Shown: one piece after another, positions 19,543 through 29,300 of the stretch
Numbering within the stretch: position 1 is the first letter of the stretch
Layout of the letters: the number at the start of each line of letters is the position of its first letter
Translations under genes and position numbers: made by a program
From: Symbiodinium natans
Taxonomy: Eukaryota > Sar > Dinophyceae > Suessiales > Symbiodiniaceae
Assembly (NCBI GenBank): GCA_905221605.1
Contig: CAJNDS010000724.1
Coordinates: forward strand, 600,001-664,000
Direction: 5' to 3'
DNA length: 64,000 nucleotides
The notes under the pieces: model-generated
What the model saw: the letters and a program-made list of their open reading frames with translations, nothing else
The model's database searches: none
What the model was told of the DNA's origin: nothing

Positions 19543-19601
19543 TAAAGCCTAAACCCTAAACCCCAAACCCTAAACCTCAAGCCCTAAACCCTAAACCCTC
19601 C

Positions 19602-19722
19602 ATGGCATATCACTGCCAGTTGCGTCTCTGGATGACAACTTTTGCTCACCAGGTAGAGCTGCGCAACGCCACTTGCAAAGCAGGTGGATCAACTTGTGCC
19701 CGTGCTCCTAGTTTCTTCAACC
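19602..19722 (+). CDS. Putative exon from ATG 19602
   Basis: Reads MAYHCQLRLWMTTFAHQVEL then RNATCKAGGSTCARAPSFF, between CCCTAAA arrays. No family recognised. Confidence 0.4.
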
Positions 19723-19924
19723 CTAAACCCGAACATACAACCCTGAACCCGAAACCCTAGCTAAACCCGAAACCCTAAACCTGTGGAGTCCTACAGGAGG
19801 CATGCGCCAAGCCTACCTCCCCTAGCCTGAAGTCACTCCACTGAGCCGCTGGCTAGGAAACATCGGCTGTAGTGCAGTAGGGTTTAGGGCTCAGGGTTTT
19901 AGGGTTCAGGGTTTAGTGGATGAT

Positions 19925-20102
19925 TATAAGGGTATAAGGAGGGACCCCCAGAAGGGACCCTTAATCTTATTCCCCCTGTAGAACCCATATATAGCCTCTA
20001 CATCATATATATATATATATACCTTATATAGTCTATATGTACCTAAATACCCCCTAAGTAACCCCAGGCCCCTTATAAGGGTCCCTCCTTTAGTCCCTTT
20101 AG
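19925..20102. mobile_element. Foldback element with AT-rich centre
   Basis: AAGGAGGGACCC near the left end pairs with GGGTCCCTCCTTT at the right. The centre is a CATATATATATA tract. Single copy in the window. Confidence 0.5.
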
Positions 20103-20209
20103 GTGAGGGTTCAGGGTTGAGGGTTTCGGGCTTAGGGTTTAGGGTTTCGGGTTTAGGGTTTAGGAAACCCTAAGTACTTTAGTGTTTCCTGAAGCACCCG
20201 CTTCCGGCC

Positions 20210-20290
20210 ATGCGCGTATCCGACATGGCTGTGAAGGCCATTCGGCGCGGTTTGCTGCGCGTCAGCTCGCCCCTCGCCTTCTTGGCGGTT
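20210..20290 (+). CDS. Putative exon from ATG 20210
   Basis: Reads MRVSDMAVKAIRRGLLRVSS then PLAFLAVQR. The reading frame runs on into a TA-rich microsatellite (20320-20395), so the real exon should end near GTTCAGAG|GTATC. Confidence 0.4.
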
Positions 20291-20442
20291 CAGAGGTATC
20301 TCAGTTACATCGTATCAATAGTTCTATGTACCTATATACATAATATATATATATATTTATATTTATATTTGTATTTATATTCATATATACCGGTTAGGGT
20401 ACTCAAAACCTTTCTTGCAACTACCCAAGAATCTTCAGGTAG

Positions 20443-20513
20443 ATCCGAACCTGCATTGAGTCGGGTTTTGTGGACTTGAGACGCTTGCAAGCGCGAATGG
20501 GCCAAGTGCATAG
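20443..20513 (+). CDS. Putative short exon
   Basis: Reads IRTCIESGFVDLRRLQARMG then QVHR, after the acceptor-like CTTCAGGTAG. The stretch 20520-20845 holds repeats and two ACCCTACCTGGGAACCCC motifs, no gene seen. Confidence 0.3.
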
Positions 20514-20844
20514 GGTTTAGGGTTTAGGGTTTAGGGTTTAACTTCTTCTTATAAGATCCCCTTAAGCTACGGTTGCATTGATGTATACCCTACCTGGGAA
20601 CCCCGCCTCAAAGCTGAAGTTGTTGTCAACTAACAATCTTCCCTGATAGTCCCTTTGTACTTATACTACAATAACCCCCCAAAGCCCTATTCTAATTGAT
20701 GAACGGCCCCTATGGTATGCCCTACCTGGGAACCCCCCCCACCCCCTCTGAAAGCCCTAAACCCTAAACCCTAAACCCTAAGCCCTAAACCCTAAACCCT
20801 AGACCCTAGACCCTAAACCCCTAAGCCCTAAACCCCCACCCCCG

Positions 20845-20938
20845 AGGTTGAGCCGAATAGTCGTCCTGCTGCTGGGCCTGCGATCTGCGGATCTCGATAC
20901 CGACACCTTCTTGCGGACGACCCAAGCGGCTCTGCCCG
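20845..20938 (+). CDS. Putative exon, product unknown
   Basis: Reads RLSRIVVLLLGLRSADLDTD then TFLRTTQAALP between CCCTAAA arrays. A hydrophobic start suggests a membrane segment. Confidence 0.4.
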
Positions 20939-21541
20939 AAACCCTAAACCCTAAACCCTAAACATTCCGGAGCTTCTTTGCGCTCGCAAGTTCGGGCTTT
21001 TGTCAGGTTTTGCCCCTCGGGCCCAAGACAGAAACTGGCATGTTTTTGAGCAGGGGCCCTGAACCCCCCCCAAAGAAAAAAAAAAGAAAAAGCCCAAATT
21101 CTGAGGCTCATCGTTACACGCTTGTAGAACTTTAGAACTTAGTTCAGGAGGCGTTGTGGAAAAGAAAAGCATTTTGGTCTTGACTCTTAAACCCTAAACC
21201 TAAACTCTAAGCCCTCAACCCCAAACCCTAAACCCTGCCAGGGCCGTCTTTACAGCCCAAAGCATGGTGGCATACAGATATGGGGGTTGGGCTACAGGCA
21301 CTGTTTACCGGGGGTTCTCTAGGGAGTTGTGGGGCTGTGTTTCATATTCAGTGGGGATTCCTTTTGTGCTTAATGGGCTTTTCGGGCTTTTGGGGGGGAA
21401 CAGAAATGTAGCTCAAGTAGCCCCCAAAGTCCCTAGACCCTCAACCCTGAACCCTAAACCCGGAACCCTAAACCCTGAACCCTAAACCCTAAACCCCAAC
21501 TATGCCTTCCTCGCCTGGGTCCATACCCTTAAGTGTACGGG

Positions 21542-21604
21542 CTGGATGCCTGCAGTCAACCGAGTCAACTGCGGGTCCGACAGATCAAGCAAGCCTCGAA
21601 GCCT
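21542..21604 (+). CDS. Putative short exon
   Basis: Reads LDACSQPSQLRVRQIKQASK between arrays, 0.2 kb before the SHSW exon of the TIR-like gene. It may belong to that gene. Confidence 0.3.
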
Positions 21605-21809
21605 TAGGGGGGTTTAGGGTTTAGGGTTTAGGGTTTAGGGTTTAGGGTTTAGGGTTTAGGGTTGCAGTTCAGGGGTTTTGGTCTCCCTAAACCCTAAACC
21701 CCAAAGCCTGGACCCTCAACCCTGAAATCTAAAGCCGAAACCCTTAACCCTAAACTTTCAACCCTCAACTGTCTACCGCGCTAAGTCCCAAACCCAACTC
21801 CCCTCGCAG

Positions 21810-21853
21810 GTCGTGGATCGCGTGCAGGTGTTCATCAGCCACTCGTGGCAAGC
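21810..21853 (+). CDS. TIR-like membrane protein gene, exon with SHSW motif
   Basis: After the acceptor CTCCCCTCGCAG the frame reads VVDRVQVFISHSWQA. The F(I/V)SHSW motif opens the cytoplasmic TIR-like domain in a large dinoflagellate family. Exons carrying the matching DKxCI.Q and LWC.LEL motifs follow at 25.1 and 25.8 kb on the same strand. The likely donor is GTCTTG at 21854. Intermediate exons were not identified with confidence. Confidence 0.5.
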
Positions 21854-21999
21854 GTCTTGCCCGAATTCAAGAGCACGTGGGCTTTCCGAAATTAGGGGTA
21901 CCTTTTTGGGGTCCTTATTTTTTAATGTCATAAGGGAATCCTACTATTTGGGGGCCCATATTAGGGGTCCCCTGTTTTCGTAACCTCCGCATGCGGGCG

Positions 22000-22195
22000 A
22001 TCAAAATGTATTCCCCGGAGTGGGCCCTTATTCTTTTTTTTTTTTTTTTTTGGGGGGGGGGGGGGGGGGCTTGGGGTTTCGGGTTTAGGGTTTAGGGTCT
22101 AGGAACCCTAAGCCCTAAACCCTAATCCCTTGTAAGCCCCTATAAACCACCCTTTCTATTCCTGTGTTACTCTTGGGTCTAGAAATAGTGGCCCA
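22000..22195 (+). mobile_element. MH-family element, copy 4, split by T18-G18 and telomere-like repeat
   Basis: GGAGTGGGCCCTTATT is followed by about 18 T and 18 G, a TTTAGGG/CCCTAAG junction, then CTTGTAAGCCCCTATAAACC and GTTACTCTTGGGTCTAG. The element's two ends are intact around the insertion. Confidence 0.6.
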
Positions 22196-23831
22196 TTTTG
22201 CTTTTGGGTGCCCTAAATTCATGAGGCGCCGTATTCGCATAGGTAAAGGTCAAGCAAAAGGGATTCCAGGTTGGAGCGCCCCAGCCTCTCCCCGTCCCAT
22301 CACATGGACTTTAGACAATGTATGCTTGCGGGTTTAACCCCTAAACCCCAAACCCTAAAACCTAAACGGCCCTAAACCCTAAACCCCAAACCCCAAACCC
22401 CATTGCAGAACAAAGGCCGATCCGTGGTTGAAGGTTCTTGCACTGCGCCTTGGCAGCACTTTAGGGTTTAGGGTTCAGGGTTCAGGGTTTAGGGTTTGGG
22501 GTGTAGGGTTTAGAGTTCAGGGTTTAGGGTTAGGGTTTAGGGTTCAGGGTTTAGGGTTTAGCGGCTTCATCAGAGTTTATAGGCTTTCTTGGGGTTGTAG
22601 GGTCTAAGGGGTTTATGGGGTTTAGGTTATCAAGCAGGGAATAGGTGAGTGGCAAGGTTCTTCCGGGCCCCTAAGAAGCCCTAGACCCTACTTGGAGGTT
22701 CATGGGTACTTCTAACCCCAATCATAGGGTTTAGAGTTGAAGTTTGAAGGTTTAGGGGTTTACGGGCACCAAGAGGGACCAGAACTTATAACCCTGAACC
22801 CTAAACCCTAATCGATTTGGAACATCTCGTCTCCCTCCCACATATTTAATGGGTCTTGTCGATGGAAACAGATTCCGCCACTTCGCCGATACGACCGATG
22901 AACTAAGATTCCGATTGAGGCTTCCTGGTTTAAGGGTTCGGGTTTGGGTTTAAGGTTTAGGGTTCAGGATCTGCTTATCATCATCAGCACTCATCAGGAA
23001 CCCGCAACCCTACCTGAAGAACCTAAAACCTACATTTTTTGTAGGTTGAGGAAAATGCCCCTTGCAGGATTCTTAGGGAACCTACTGAAAGGAAGCTTTG
23101 GGTTCGTAGGGTAAAGCTTGAAGGGCCCACCATGTAGATCAAGCCCTTTATGCACCTCCGCTTATTGATCAGGAGGGCTTTGGGCCCTAAACCCTCAATC
23201 CTAAGCGGTTTAGGGTTTAGGGTTAAGGGTTTAGGGTTTCGGGGTTTGGGCTTACGGATCCTAAATACCAAAACCCTAAAGCCTGAAACGCTTCAAGATC
23301 TCGAGGCACAGAGCGTTTGGGAGTTTTGGCTCAGGGTTTAGGATTTCGGGTTTAGGGTTTAGGGGTTCAGCGCAGGGGCACGAAGTACACCTTGCACTAG
23401 GTTTCATTTTTGGGTTTGGGGTTTAGGGTTTAGGGGTCAGGGTTGCAATCTATCGGTCTTTCAAGAACTACCCCCCCCCCCACCCCCACCAACTTTTTTC
23501 AACTAAACCCTAGACCCTCCAACAAAAACGAAGCAATAAACCCGACAGCGCCCTCAACTGATAGGTATTTCCCAAATTGGGGTACGCCTTGGACACCGAA
23601 ATAGAATAGCATCCCTGGACAGGGGCCCAAGAAAGGGGTACCCCTATGTTCGGAAACCCTAAGCCCTAAGCCCCTAAACCCTAAACCCTAAACCCTAAAC
23701 CCTAAACCCCCACATCGGAAACCTGCACAAGTGGCAGGTGCTTTGAGATGAACCTGGTGCTGGCCGATACTTGGTACTCAACGATGAGGTTCAGGCTTTC
23801 CATGGTGAAGGATTTCGGATATAGCTCCCTA

Positions 23832-24165
23832 AGCCCGAAGCCCTAAACCCTAAACCCTAAACCCTAAACCCTAAACCTTAAACCCTAAACCCTAAACCCT
23901 AAACCCTAAACCCTAAACCCTAAACCCTAAACCCTACGCTTTGGATCCCAGGTTAAGGCCTCGTGTTTGACATACCTGATCACCTCACTGGCGCTTCTCC
24001 AGGCCGCAGGAGGCGCAGAATCTCCCGGGAGGGGTGAGGGTTTGGGGCCCCGACCTGAAACCCCAAACCCCAAACCCTAAACCCCAAGCCCCAAACCCTA
24101 AACCCCAAACCCCAAACCCTAAACCCTAAACCCTAAACCCTAAACCCTAAACCCTAAACCCCAAG
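23832..24165 (-). repeat. Two CCCTAAA arrays
   Basis: 23832-23940 (15 units) and 24053-24165 (CCCCAAA and CCCTAAA mixed), separated by 110 bp of unique DNA. Confidence 0.9.
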
Positions 24166-24449
24166 CCTTCATGAAGGTATCACTTCGCCTTCAGCCCGGA
24201 CCGTCCTCACCGACAGTCCGTGGACGCTTCCGTTGACTCTGGATTTGCCAATGCAGCTCTTTGAAAGTTTAGGGTTTATGGCTTAGAGTTCAGGGTTCAG
24301 GGTTTGAGGTAGGGTTCTGGGCTCACAGTTCCGGGTGTAGATGTAGGGTTTAGGGTCAAGGGTTTAGGGCTTGGCGCGCCAGAGTGTTAGCCTCAGAGGC
24401 CTTTAAGCCCTCCACCCGAATCCCCAAAGCCAAGCCTCCGCTCTAAACC

Positions 24450-24572
24450 TGGGTTTTGGAGTACTATATGTTCATACTTTTTTCGGTTTCTGGGTTCCTA
24501 TTATAGCTACTTATACCCAAAAAAGGCACATACTTTCTTCCAGGGTCTACTCCCAAGTAGGGAAAACCCAAT
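24450..24572 (+). mobile_element. ME miniature element, copy 2
   Basis: GGGTTTTGGAGTACTATATG at the left, TCTGGGTTCCTATTATAGCT in the middle, CAGGGTCTACTCCCAAGTAG at the right; the ends are inverted (TTTTGGAGTA / TCTACTCCCAA). Confidence 0.6.
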
Positions 24573-24737
24573 CTTCTTAACTTGAGGTGGGGCTCTTGCA
24601 AATGTCAGCGCATTCATTCTCCGAAGCCGTCCAAATAATGTTCATCTGACTTTAGGTTGAAGCCCCTTGGCGTATGAAGCCCACAGTCCCTGAGCTCTCT
24701 GCTTGCCTCTTGTGTTCTTTTCTTGGTTGTTTATTTT

Positions 24738-25060
24738 ATCTCTCTCTCTCTCGCTCTCTATCTCTCTCTGTTTTTCTCTCTCTCTCTCGCTCTCTAGATG
24801 CATACGTACATAGATCCTACCGTACTTCTACACGTTGCTAAATTTCGGGTTCTTGATATTGCATTTCTACATTTCTACACATGTGCATATATATATATAT
24901 ATGTAGGTGTGTGGTTGTAATGTAGGTGAGTAGGTATAGGTGTGTCGGTATGTAGCTGTGCAGGTATGTAGGTATGTATGCATGCGTGCATGCACGGATC
25001 GTTGTCTTTGTATATATGTACATAAGTATATATATATATACATACACACGACACTTGGTA
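24738..25060. repeat. CT and TA/TG microsatellite cluster
   Basis: (CT)n with CGCTCTCTA interruptions at 24738-24797, then (TA)n and GTAGGTATGTAG-type repeats at 24885-25045. Minus-strand open frames here are Tyr/Ile/His low-complexity by-products. Confidence 0.85.
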
Positions 25061-25104
25061 CCGAAGACAGGGGACATGCATGGCAGGTGAACAGAGCCGA
25101 GTGA

Positions 25105-25218
25105 TGGGAAACACACTCACCGAGGCTTGTATTTTTCACAACGTTCTTCTTCGGGCACTGGATGACACAAGAGATCTGGACACCGCGAATCTGGTTTGAC
25201 AAGGCATGCATCAACCAG
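25105..25218 (+). CDS. TIR-like gene, exon with WFDKACINQ
   Basis: Reads LVFFTTFFFGHWMTQEIWTP then RIWFDKACINQ, matching the family pattern of an aromatic-rich membrane exit followed by (F/V)xDKxCIxQ. The exon ends CAG|GCTGCTCG, a GC donor; the next exon begins after CAACCAG|GCTGATG at 25794, so CAACCAGGCTG stands at both intron edges. The phase is 0 on both sides. Confidence 0.6.
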
Positions 25219-25620
25219 GCTGCTCGAACATAGAGAGAATAGGAACTTGGCAAGTTGTTACTTCGTGTGCTCTCGAATTGGGTGTCAGAGCATACGAGTA
25301 TCTGGACTGTCTTCCAGACGGCCTAGTCGAGCAGACGCCTTCATTTGTTTGTTGTTACTTTGTGGGCGGGATTTGCAAGCCTCCCCTAAACCTGCCAGAT
25401 CCTTCAACCCTAAACCCCCCAACGTCCAAACAGCCTTAGCTTGACAACGAGCTCCCTCAAAACCCAGTGAGCCCGAACCTAAACCCTAAACCCTAAACCC
25501 TAAGCCCCTGAAACCCCTGAAACCCCTGAAACCATTCGCTAAACACCCAAAACACAGCGATGGGGGAGCGGAACGTCCAAACAGCCTTAGCCCATCAACC
25601 AGGTGGCTGATCATGAGTCC

Positions 25621-25790
25621 CTGAACCCTAACTCTAAACCCTAAACCCGAAACCCCAAACCCTAAACCCTAAACCCTAAACCCCAAACCCTAAACCCTAA
25701 ACCCTAAACCCTAAACCCTAAACCCTAAACCCTAAACCCTAAACCCTAAACCCTAAACCCTAAACCCTAAACCCTAAACCCTAAACCAAC
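25621..25790 (-). repeat. CCCTAAA array inside the TIR-like gene intron
   Basis: About 22 units, the last 15 perfect, ending 3 bp before the 3' splice site CAACCAG. Part of the 575-bp intron 25219-25793. Confidence 0.9.
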
Positions 25791-25793
25791 CAG

Positions 25794-25934
25794 GCTGATG
25801 TTGAGCAGCAGGAGGAGGTAGTCACAGCCATCCCTGAGATCGTCAAGCGGTCTTCCTGCTTGCTGGTCTTGCTTGACGAGACGTTTTTGGGTCGCTTGTG
25901 GTGCAACCTCGAGCTGGCTACGTTTGCGACTTGG
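25794..25934 (+). CDS. TIR-like gene, exon with LWCNLELATFA
   Basis: Reads ADVEQQEEVVTAIPEIVKRS, SCLLVLLDETFLGRLWCNLE and LATFATW. The pattern of an S..L(L/V)VL.D..(Y/F)..RLWC..EL/A.F block is diagnostic of the dinoflagellate TIR-like family. The exon ends at ACTTG|GTTTAGGG, so the TTTAGGG array would supply the donor. Confidence 0.65.
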
Positions 25935-26266
25935 TTTAGGGTTTAGGGTTTAGGGTTTTAGGGTTTAGGCTTTAGGGTTTAGGGGTACTCTTTTTTGCCC
26001 TTCTTGTTTGGTTCAAGGTCTTCGTTACTAAAGTTTTCAAACCCCCAAAAGAGTACCCTGTTTATACTTTAATACTGGCTGGCTCTTAGAAGGGAATAGA
26101 GGAATGAGGTACCCTATGCAATCCCTTGAAGCGTATTTGCTGGCCCGAATTCCCTCATGCCCAGAACCAGAAAGATAATATGAAACCCTAAGCCCTAAAC
26201 CCCAAACCCTAAACCCTAAACCCTTAACCCTAAACCCTAAACCCTAAACCCTAGGCCAAGAGCCAT

Positions 26267-26412
26267 AGCGACCCAGACGCTTTGCACATTGTGCCCCTCT
26301 GGCTGCCGGCCTGGTTCTTTTGCAGCCTTCTCTGCGAGTGGCTCGTCGCACGCCTGTCGATCTTCGCATGGCTTCAGTCTATCGCTCTATCCAGCGGCCT
26401 GGGCTACTCGCT
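26267..26412 (+). CDS. TIR-like gene, transmembrane exon
   Basis: Reads DPDALHIVPLWLPAWFFCSL, LCEWLVARLSIFAWLQSIAL and SSGLGYS: two hydrophobic helices, as expected after the LWC..EL motif in this family. Follows a CCCTAAA array and the acceptor-like GAGCCATAG. Confidence 0.55.
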
Positions 26413-26620
26413 AGGCCCTTGGGAGATTTTATGATTTTCCCTTCCTTAGGCTTAAGAGGAGCATGTGCAGGAACATTTTTCCGAGGAAAAAAGGGCCATC
26501 CGAGCTAAGCACCTAAACCCTAAACCCCAAACCCTAAACCCTAAACCCTAAACCCTAAACCCTAAACCCTAAACCCTAGCCCTAAACCCTAAACCCTAAA
26601 CCCTAAACCCTGATTTTCAG

Positions 26621-26760
26621 GGGGTGGCCCTCCGAGGTTACACTCCCAAGTCCGACCTCGACTTCATCGTGAACGGCGTGCTCGTGGCCGTGCTTATGGC
26701 CGTGGGCCATGCCCCTTCGGTGCTGGTCGCAGCCTTCTCCTTCACAGCCAGGATTCTTTG
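26621..26760 (+). CDS. TIR-like gene, further exon
   Basis: Acceptor GATTTTCAG at 26612-26620, then VALRGYTPKSDLDFIVNGVL, VAVLMAVGHAPSVLVAAFSF and TARIL. A hydrophobic helix lies in the middle. Ends at CTGG|GTTTAGGG, again an array-supplied donor. Confidence 0.5.
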
Positions 26761-27079
26761 TCTGGGTTTAGGGTTTAGGGTTTGGGGTTTAGGGTTTAGG
26801 GTTTAGGGTTTAGGAGGTTTAGGGTTTAGGAGGTTTAGGGTTTGGGGTTTGGGGTTTAGGGTTAGGGGCTCCTTCGCAGCCAGGATCCAGTATTTAGGGC
26901 GATAGATCCACTTCAAGGGATTCTGTAGGCTAACATATACCCTTTAAGGGATTACATATCAGTAAGAGGATCGAGCAATGTGACGTCATGCTGGACCAAT
27001 TCGGGACCTTCGACGTGCGATGCTCTGAGTGTGGCGTCACTGAGGACCGTCCTAAGCTGCATAGCCAGATTCTTAGTAG

Positions 27080-27192
27080 CTGACTGAGTACGCTTTGCAC
27101 TTTTTGGGCTACCATAACCCCTGGTAAACCTGAAAGTGTACATTTTTTTTTTTTTTTTTGGGGGGGGGGGGGGGTGGGCTTATGAACTCAGC
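27080..27192 (+). mobile_element. MB miniature element, copy 2
   Basis: GTAGCTGACTGAGTACGCTT, then GAAAGTGTACATTT followed by a T16-G14 run, then CTTATGAACTCAGCAACC. Matches 31842 except for the homopolymer expansion. Confidence 0.65.
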
Positions 27193-27197
27193 AACCA

Positions 27198-27298
27198 AGG
27201 ATTGCACGCCTCTTTGACGAGATCGACGACCCGCCGATCAGCGTCGAAATCGAGGTGCCGGTAAACGCCAGGTGTGAGCGAGCGGAGGTAGCAGAGGA
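27198..27298 (+). CDS. TIR-like gene, charged exon (5' part)
   Basis: Reads RIARLFDEIDDPPISVEIEV then PVNARCERAEVAE. GTAAACGCC at 27261 could be a donor; otherwise the frame continues cleanly past IE1 copy 3 into 27412. Confidence 0.45.
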
Positions 27299-27411
27299 CT
27301 TTGTGGTACTTTACTGTAACTTTCAGATCCTTACCTTTTTTGGGCTTATTGGGTTTCTTACTAAGGCAGCTAAAAGTTTAATGTATAGCTACCCTCCTGG
27401 GTGCAGCCAAG
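27299..27411 (+). mobile_element. IE1 element copy 3, inside coding-like sequence
   Basis: 113 bp, flanked by AGGA on both sides (27295-27298, 27412-27415). Removing the element plus one AGGA leaves one continuous frame. Rotated by two bases, the removed piece starts GA and ends AG, so it could be a GA-AG intron. Confidence 0.85.
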
Positions 27412-27500
27412 AGGAGTCGTCCGAGCTGCTGCAGCTGCTTCGGGAGCCAAGCGTACGTCAGCTTACCACCTACCCCACTGAGGAGGAGCCCTGCAGTAGT
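27412..27500 (+). CDS. TIR-like gene, charged exon (3' part)
   Basis: Same frame as 27198-27298: ESSELLQLLREPSVRQLTTY then PTEEEP, after which a stop-free but low-quality stretch follows. Confidence 0.45.
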
Positions 27501-27631
27501 CCTAATCAAGCCACGAGCTTGTTTGTTCCGTTTGTTTTTTGGGTCCATGGTAGGCCAAGCAAGGACATGCCTGCAAGTTTAGGGTTTAGGGTTTAGGGTG
27601 CAAGGTTTAAGGTTTAGGATTTGGGGTTCAG

Positions 27632-27706
27632 CAACGAAGCATGGCACCTGTCAAGGACTGCTTCAACCTTTTCAACACCTACGTTCGACAAGACCTTTGT
27701 GCCAAG
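27632..27706 (+). CDS. TIR-like gene, short exon
   Basis: Acceptor GGGGTTCAG, then QRSMAPVKDCFNLFNTYVRQ and DLCAK, donor AAG|GTTTCC. Assigned to this gene by position only. Confidence 0.4.
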
Positions 27707-27707
27707 G

Positions 27708-27826
27708 TTTCCTAGCTAGGATAAGGGGGACCCTTAAAAAGGGAATTCTTCTGAACCCTCCTCTGGCTCTCTTAAACAGGGAACTTACTGAGAGGGTCCA
27801 TAGCCCCAAGGGTCCCCCTAATCCGA
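27708..27826 (+). mobile_element. ML miniature element, copy 2
   Basis: GGATAAGGGGGACCC, TTCTTCTGAACCCTC and GAGAGGGTCCATAGCCCCAA; about 115 bp shared with 12985-13105. Confidence 0.65.
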
Positions 27827-27881
27827 TCCCCTATAACCCTAAACCCTAAACCCTCAACCCTAAACCCTAAACTCCCCTAAG

Positions 27882-27957
27882 GTTACGAGGGACGTGGCTG
27901 GCAAGGCGCAGATGCGTTATGGCGTCGCCCTGCTGGTCCTCGGGTTGCTGTTAAGGA
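27882..27957 (+). CDS. TIR-like gene, transmembrane exon
   Basis: Reads VTRDVAGKAQMRYGVALLVL then GLLLRMATQA: a single hydrophobic helix with a basic/polar leader. Follows a CCCTAAA array. Confidence 0.4.
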
Positions 27958-27974
27958 TGGCTACTCAAGCTACC

Positions 27975-28086
27975 CCCCCCTAACCCTACACCCTACACCC
28001 TACACCCTACACCCTAAACCCTAAACCCTAAACCCTAAACCTTAAACCCTAAACCCTAAACCCTAAACCCTAAACCCTAAACCCTA
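27975..28086 (-). repeat. CCCTACA then CCCTAAA array
   Basis: Four CCCTACA variant units followed by about ten CCCTAAA units. Confidence 0.9.
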
Positions 28087-28132
28087 GTAGTTGCAACATG
28101 AGGGTGGCTTAATTTGGTTTCCGGGATCGCAG

Positions 28133-28545
28133 CTCAGGTGTTTCTCCCCAACGTCTTCTGGCTGGTGACGTACGAGTACTTGCAGTGCGAGCGCGCAGGC
28201 TGCGATGAAATCGCTGAGGCGTACGGCGCGCACTCCTTCATTGAGTACATTTTGTTCGGCCTGCCCTGGCTGGGTCTGTTTCTCATGATCGTGTCTCCTT
28301 TGACCCTGCCGGCGATGCTGCACGCGCTGGCCTGGCTCCACGTCCTTCCCATTTGGCGCCCATGGAAGATCATGCTTGCCTTCGTGATTGGGCCAGTCGT
28401 TGACATCTGCGTCTTTGTGTTGGGTGGATGCGTGTATGGCTTCATCCAATCCCTCCTCGTCCAGCAATTTTCACCATCTCGGCTTGTGCAGACGTTCCTG
28501 GTGGTGACGGCTTTCATGCTGCCATGGAGTATCTTTGTCATAGTT
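28133..28545 (+). CDS. TIR-like gene, large multi-pass exon
   Basis: Acceptor GGGATCGCAG, then about 138 open codons. Hydrophobic helices at FIEYILFGLPWLGLFLMIVS, PLTLPAMLHALAWL, IMLAFVIGPVVDICVFVLGG and LVQTFLVVTAFMLPWSIFVI; a Cys/Glu-rich loop (YLQCERAGCDEIAEAYGAHS) precedes them. The frame then enters an MD element at 28546, so the true end is at or before about 28,545. Long and clearly protein-like. Confidence 0.6.
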
Positions 28546-28640
28546 GGGTACCATTTTACATGTTTAAGGGTACTTAAACCCAATAAGGAATGACACATTA
28601 AGTTTCTAATGTTATCCCAACATGTGAACTAGGTATGGTA
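28546..28640 (+). mobile_element. MD miniature element, copy 2
   Basis: TTTAAGGGTACTTAAACCC, AATAAGGAATGA and TTATCCCAACATGTGAACTAG match 12341-12425. Confidence 0.65.
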
Positions 28641-28794
28641 TTCTTCGAGTGCAAACTCTTCCGGAAGTGGCTCCTGCGCTTCCACAGCCGATGTGCCGGT
28701 TTCACATAATCCCATCATGTTGCACGGCCAACTGCGTCTTGATCTAGCGGTCAGCTTGGATCGCTACATGAACACAAGGCAGATTCTTGGGTAG
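28633..28794 (+). CDS. TIR-like gene, probable last exon
   Basis: After GTGAACTAG the frame reads SSSANSSGSGSCASTADVPV, SHNPIMLHGQLRLDLAVSLD and RYMNTRQILG to TAG 28792. The acceptor AG lies inside the right end of the MD element. No conserved motif, so membership in the gene is by position. Confidence 0.45.
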   Translation, partial: VWYSSSANSSGSGSCASTADVPVSHNPIMLHGQLRLDLAVSLDRYMNTRQILG

Positions 28795-28984
28795 TTTTAA
28801 GTATGTATGTAGGATTTGCAGTATCTTAAGGAAGTCTAGATATATGCATATGTACATGAAGCTCCAAGTGTCGCCGCTTGAAAGGTCAAACACTGCAGTG
28901 AATCGCCATTTGGCAGCGACGGACTGGATTGGTGCCATAAGAAACTTCAGTTAAAGTACTCTAGGGGTCGGAATAATTACCTTG

Positions 28985-29090
28985 GTTGCCCAGTGGTGCC
29001 CTTTTACCTTTCTCTTGCTTCAAGGTGCCCTTGTAAAGTAACCAATCCAAAAAAGGGTGCCCTTATCATAATATGGCTACAGAACTGCCA
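28985..29090 (+). mobile_element. MG miniature element, copy 2
   Basis: TTGTAAAGTAACCAATCC and GGGTGCCCTTATCATAATAT match 17495-17605. Confidence 0.6.
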
Positions 29091-29136
29091 AGTTAGTACT
29101 GGTATTCCCTTAGGGTCCCTCTATTTTACTATACTC

Positions 29137-29300
29137 ACCCCCCCCCCCCCCCCCCCCCCCCCCCCAACGCCCTATTCTGAGTTTGAAGGCCCCTGTACTA
29201 CCACGCAACGGACACCAGTGTGACTACTTCCTAGATCCTAAACCCCGAACCCTACCAACTTTCATACCCATTGTTTAGGACCCCCCCCCCCCCCCCCCCA
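29137..29300 (-). repeat. Two poly-C runs
   Basis: About 27 C at 29138-29165 and 20 C at 29280-29299, inside a degraded miniature element. Confidence 0.9.

Larger units (their letters stand above)
22200..25090. other. Intron-like stretch, few clear exons
   Basis: Arrays (22330-22400, 22460-22560, 23832-23940, 24053-24165), an FB1 fragment (22694-22730), an MF-like piece (23575-23660) and short unique segments. The only coding-like piece I noted is KGRSVVEGSCTAPWQH at 22412-22459 after CATTGCAG. Lies between two exons of the TIR-like gene. Confidence 0.5.

Noticed and set aside
24838-25253. Three overlapping minus-strand frames rich in Tyr, Ile and His
   Set aside because: Microsatellite translation; the + strand holds the FDKACINQ exon at the right part.
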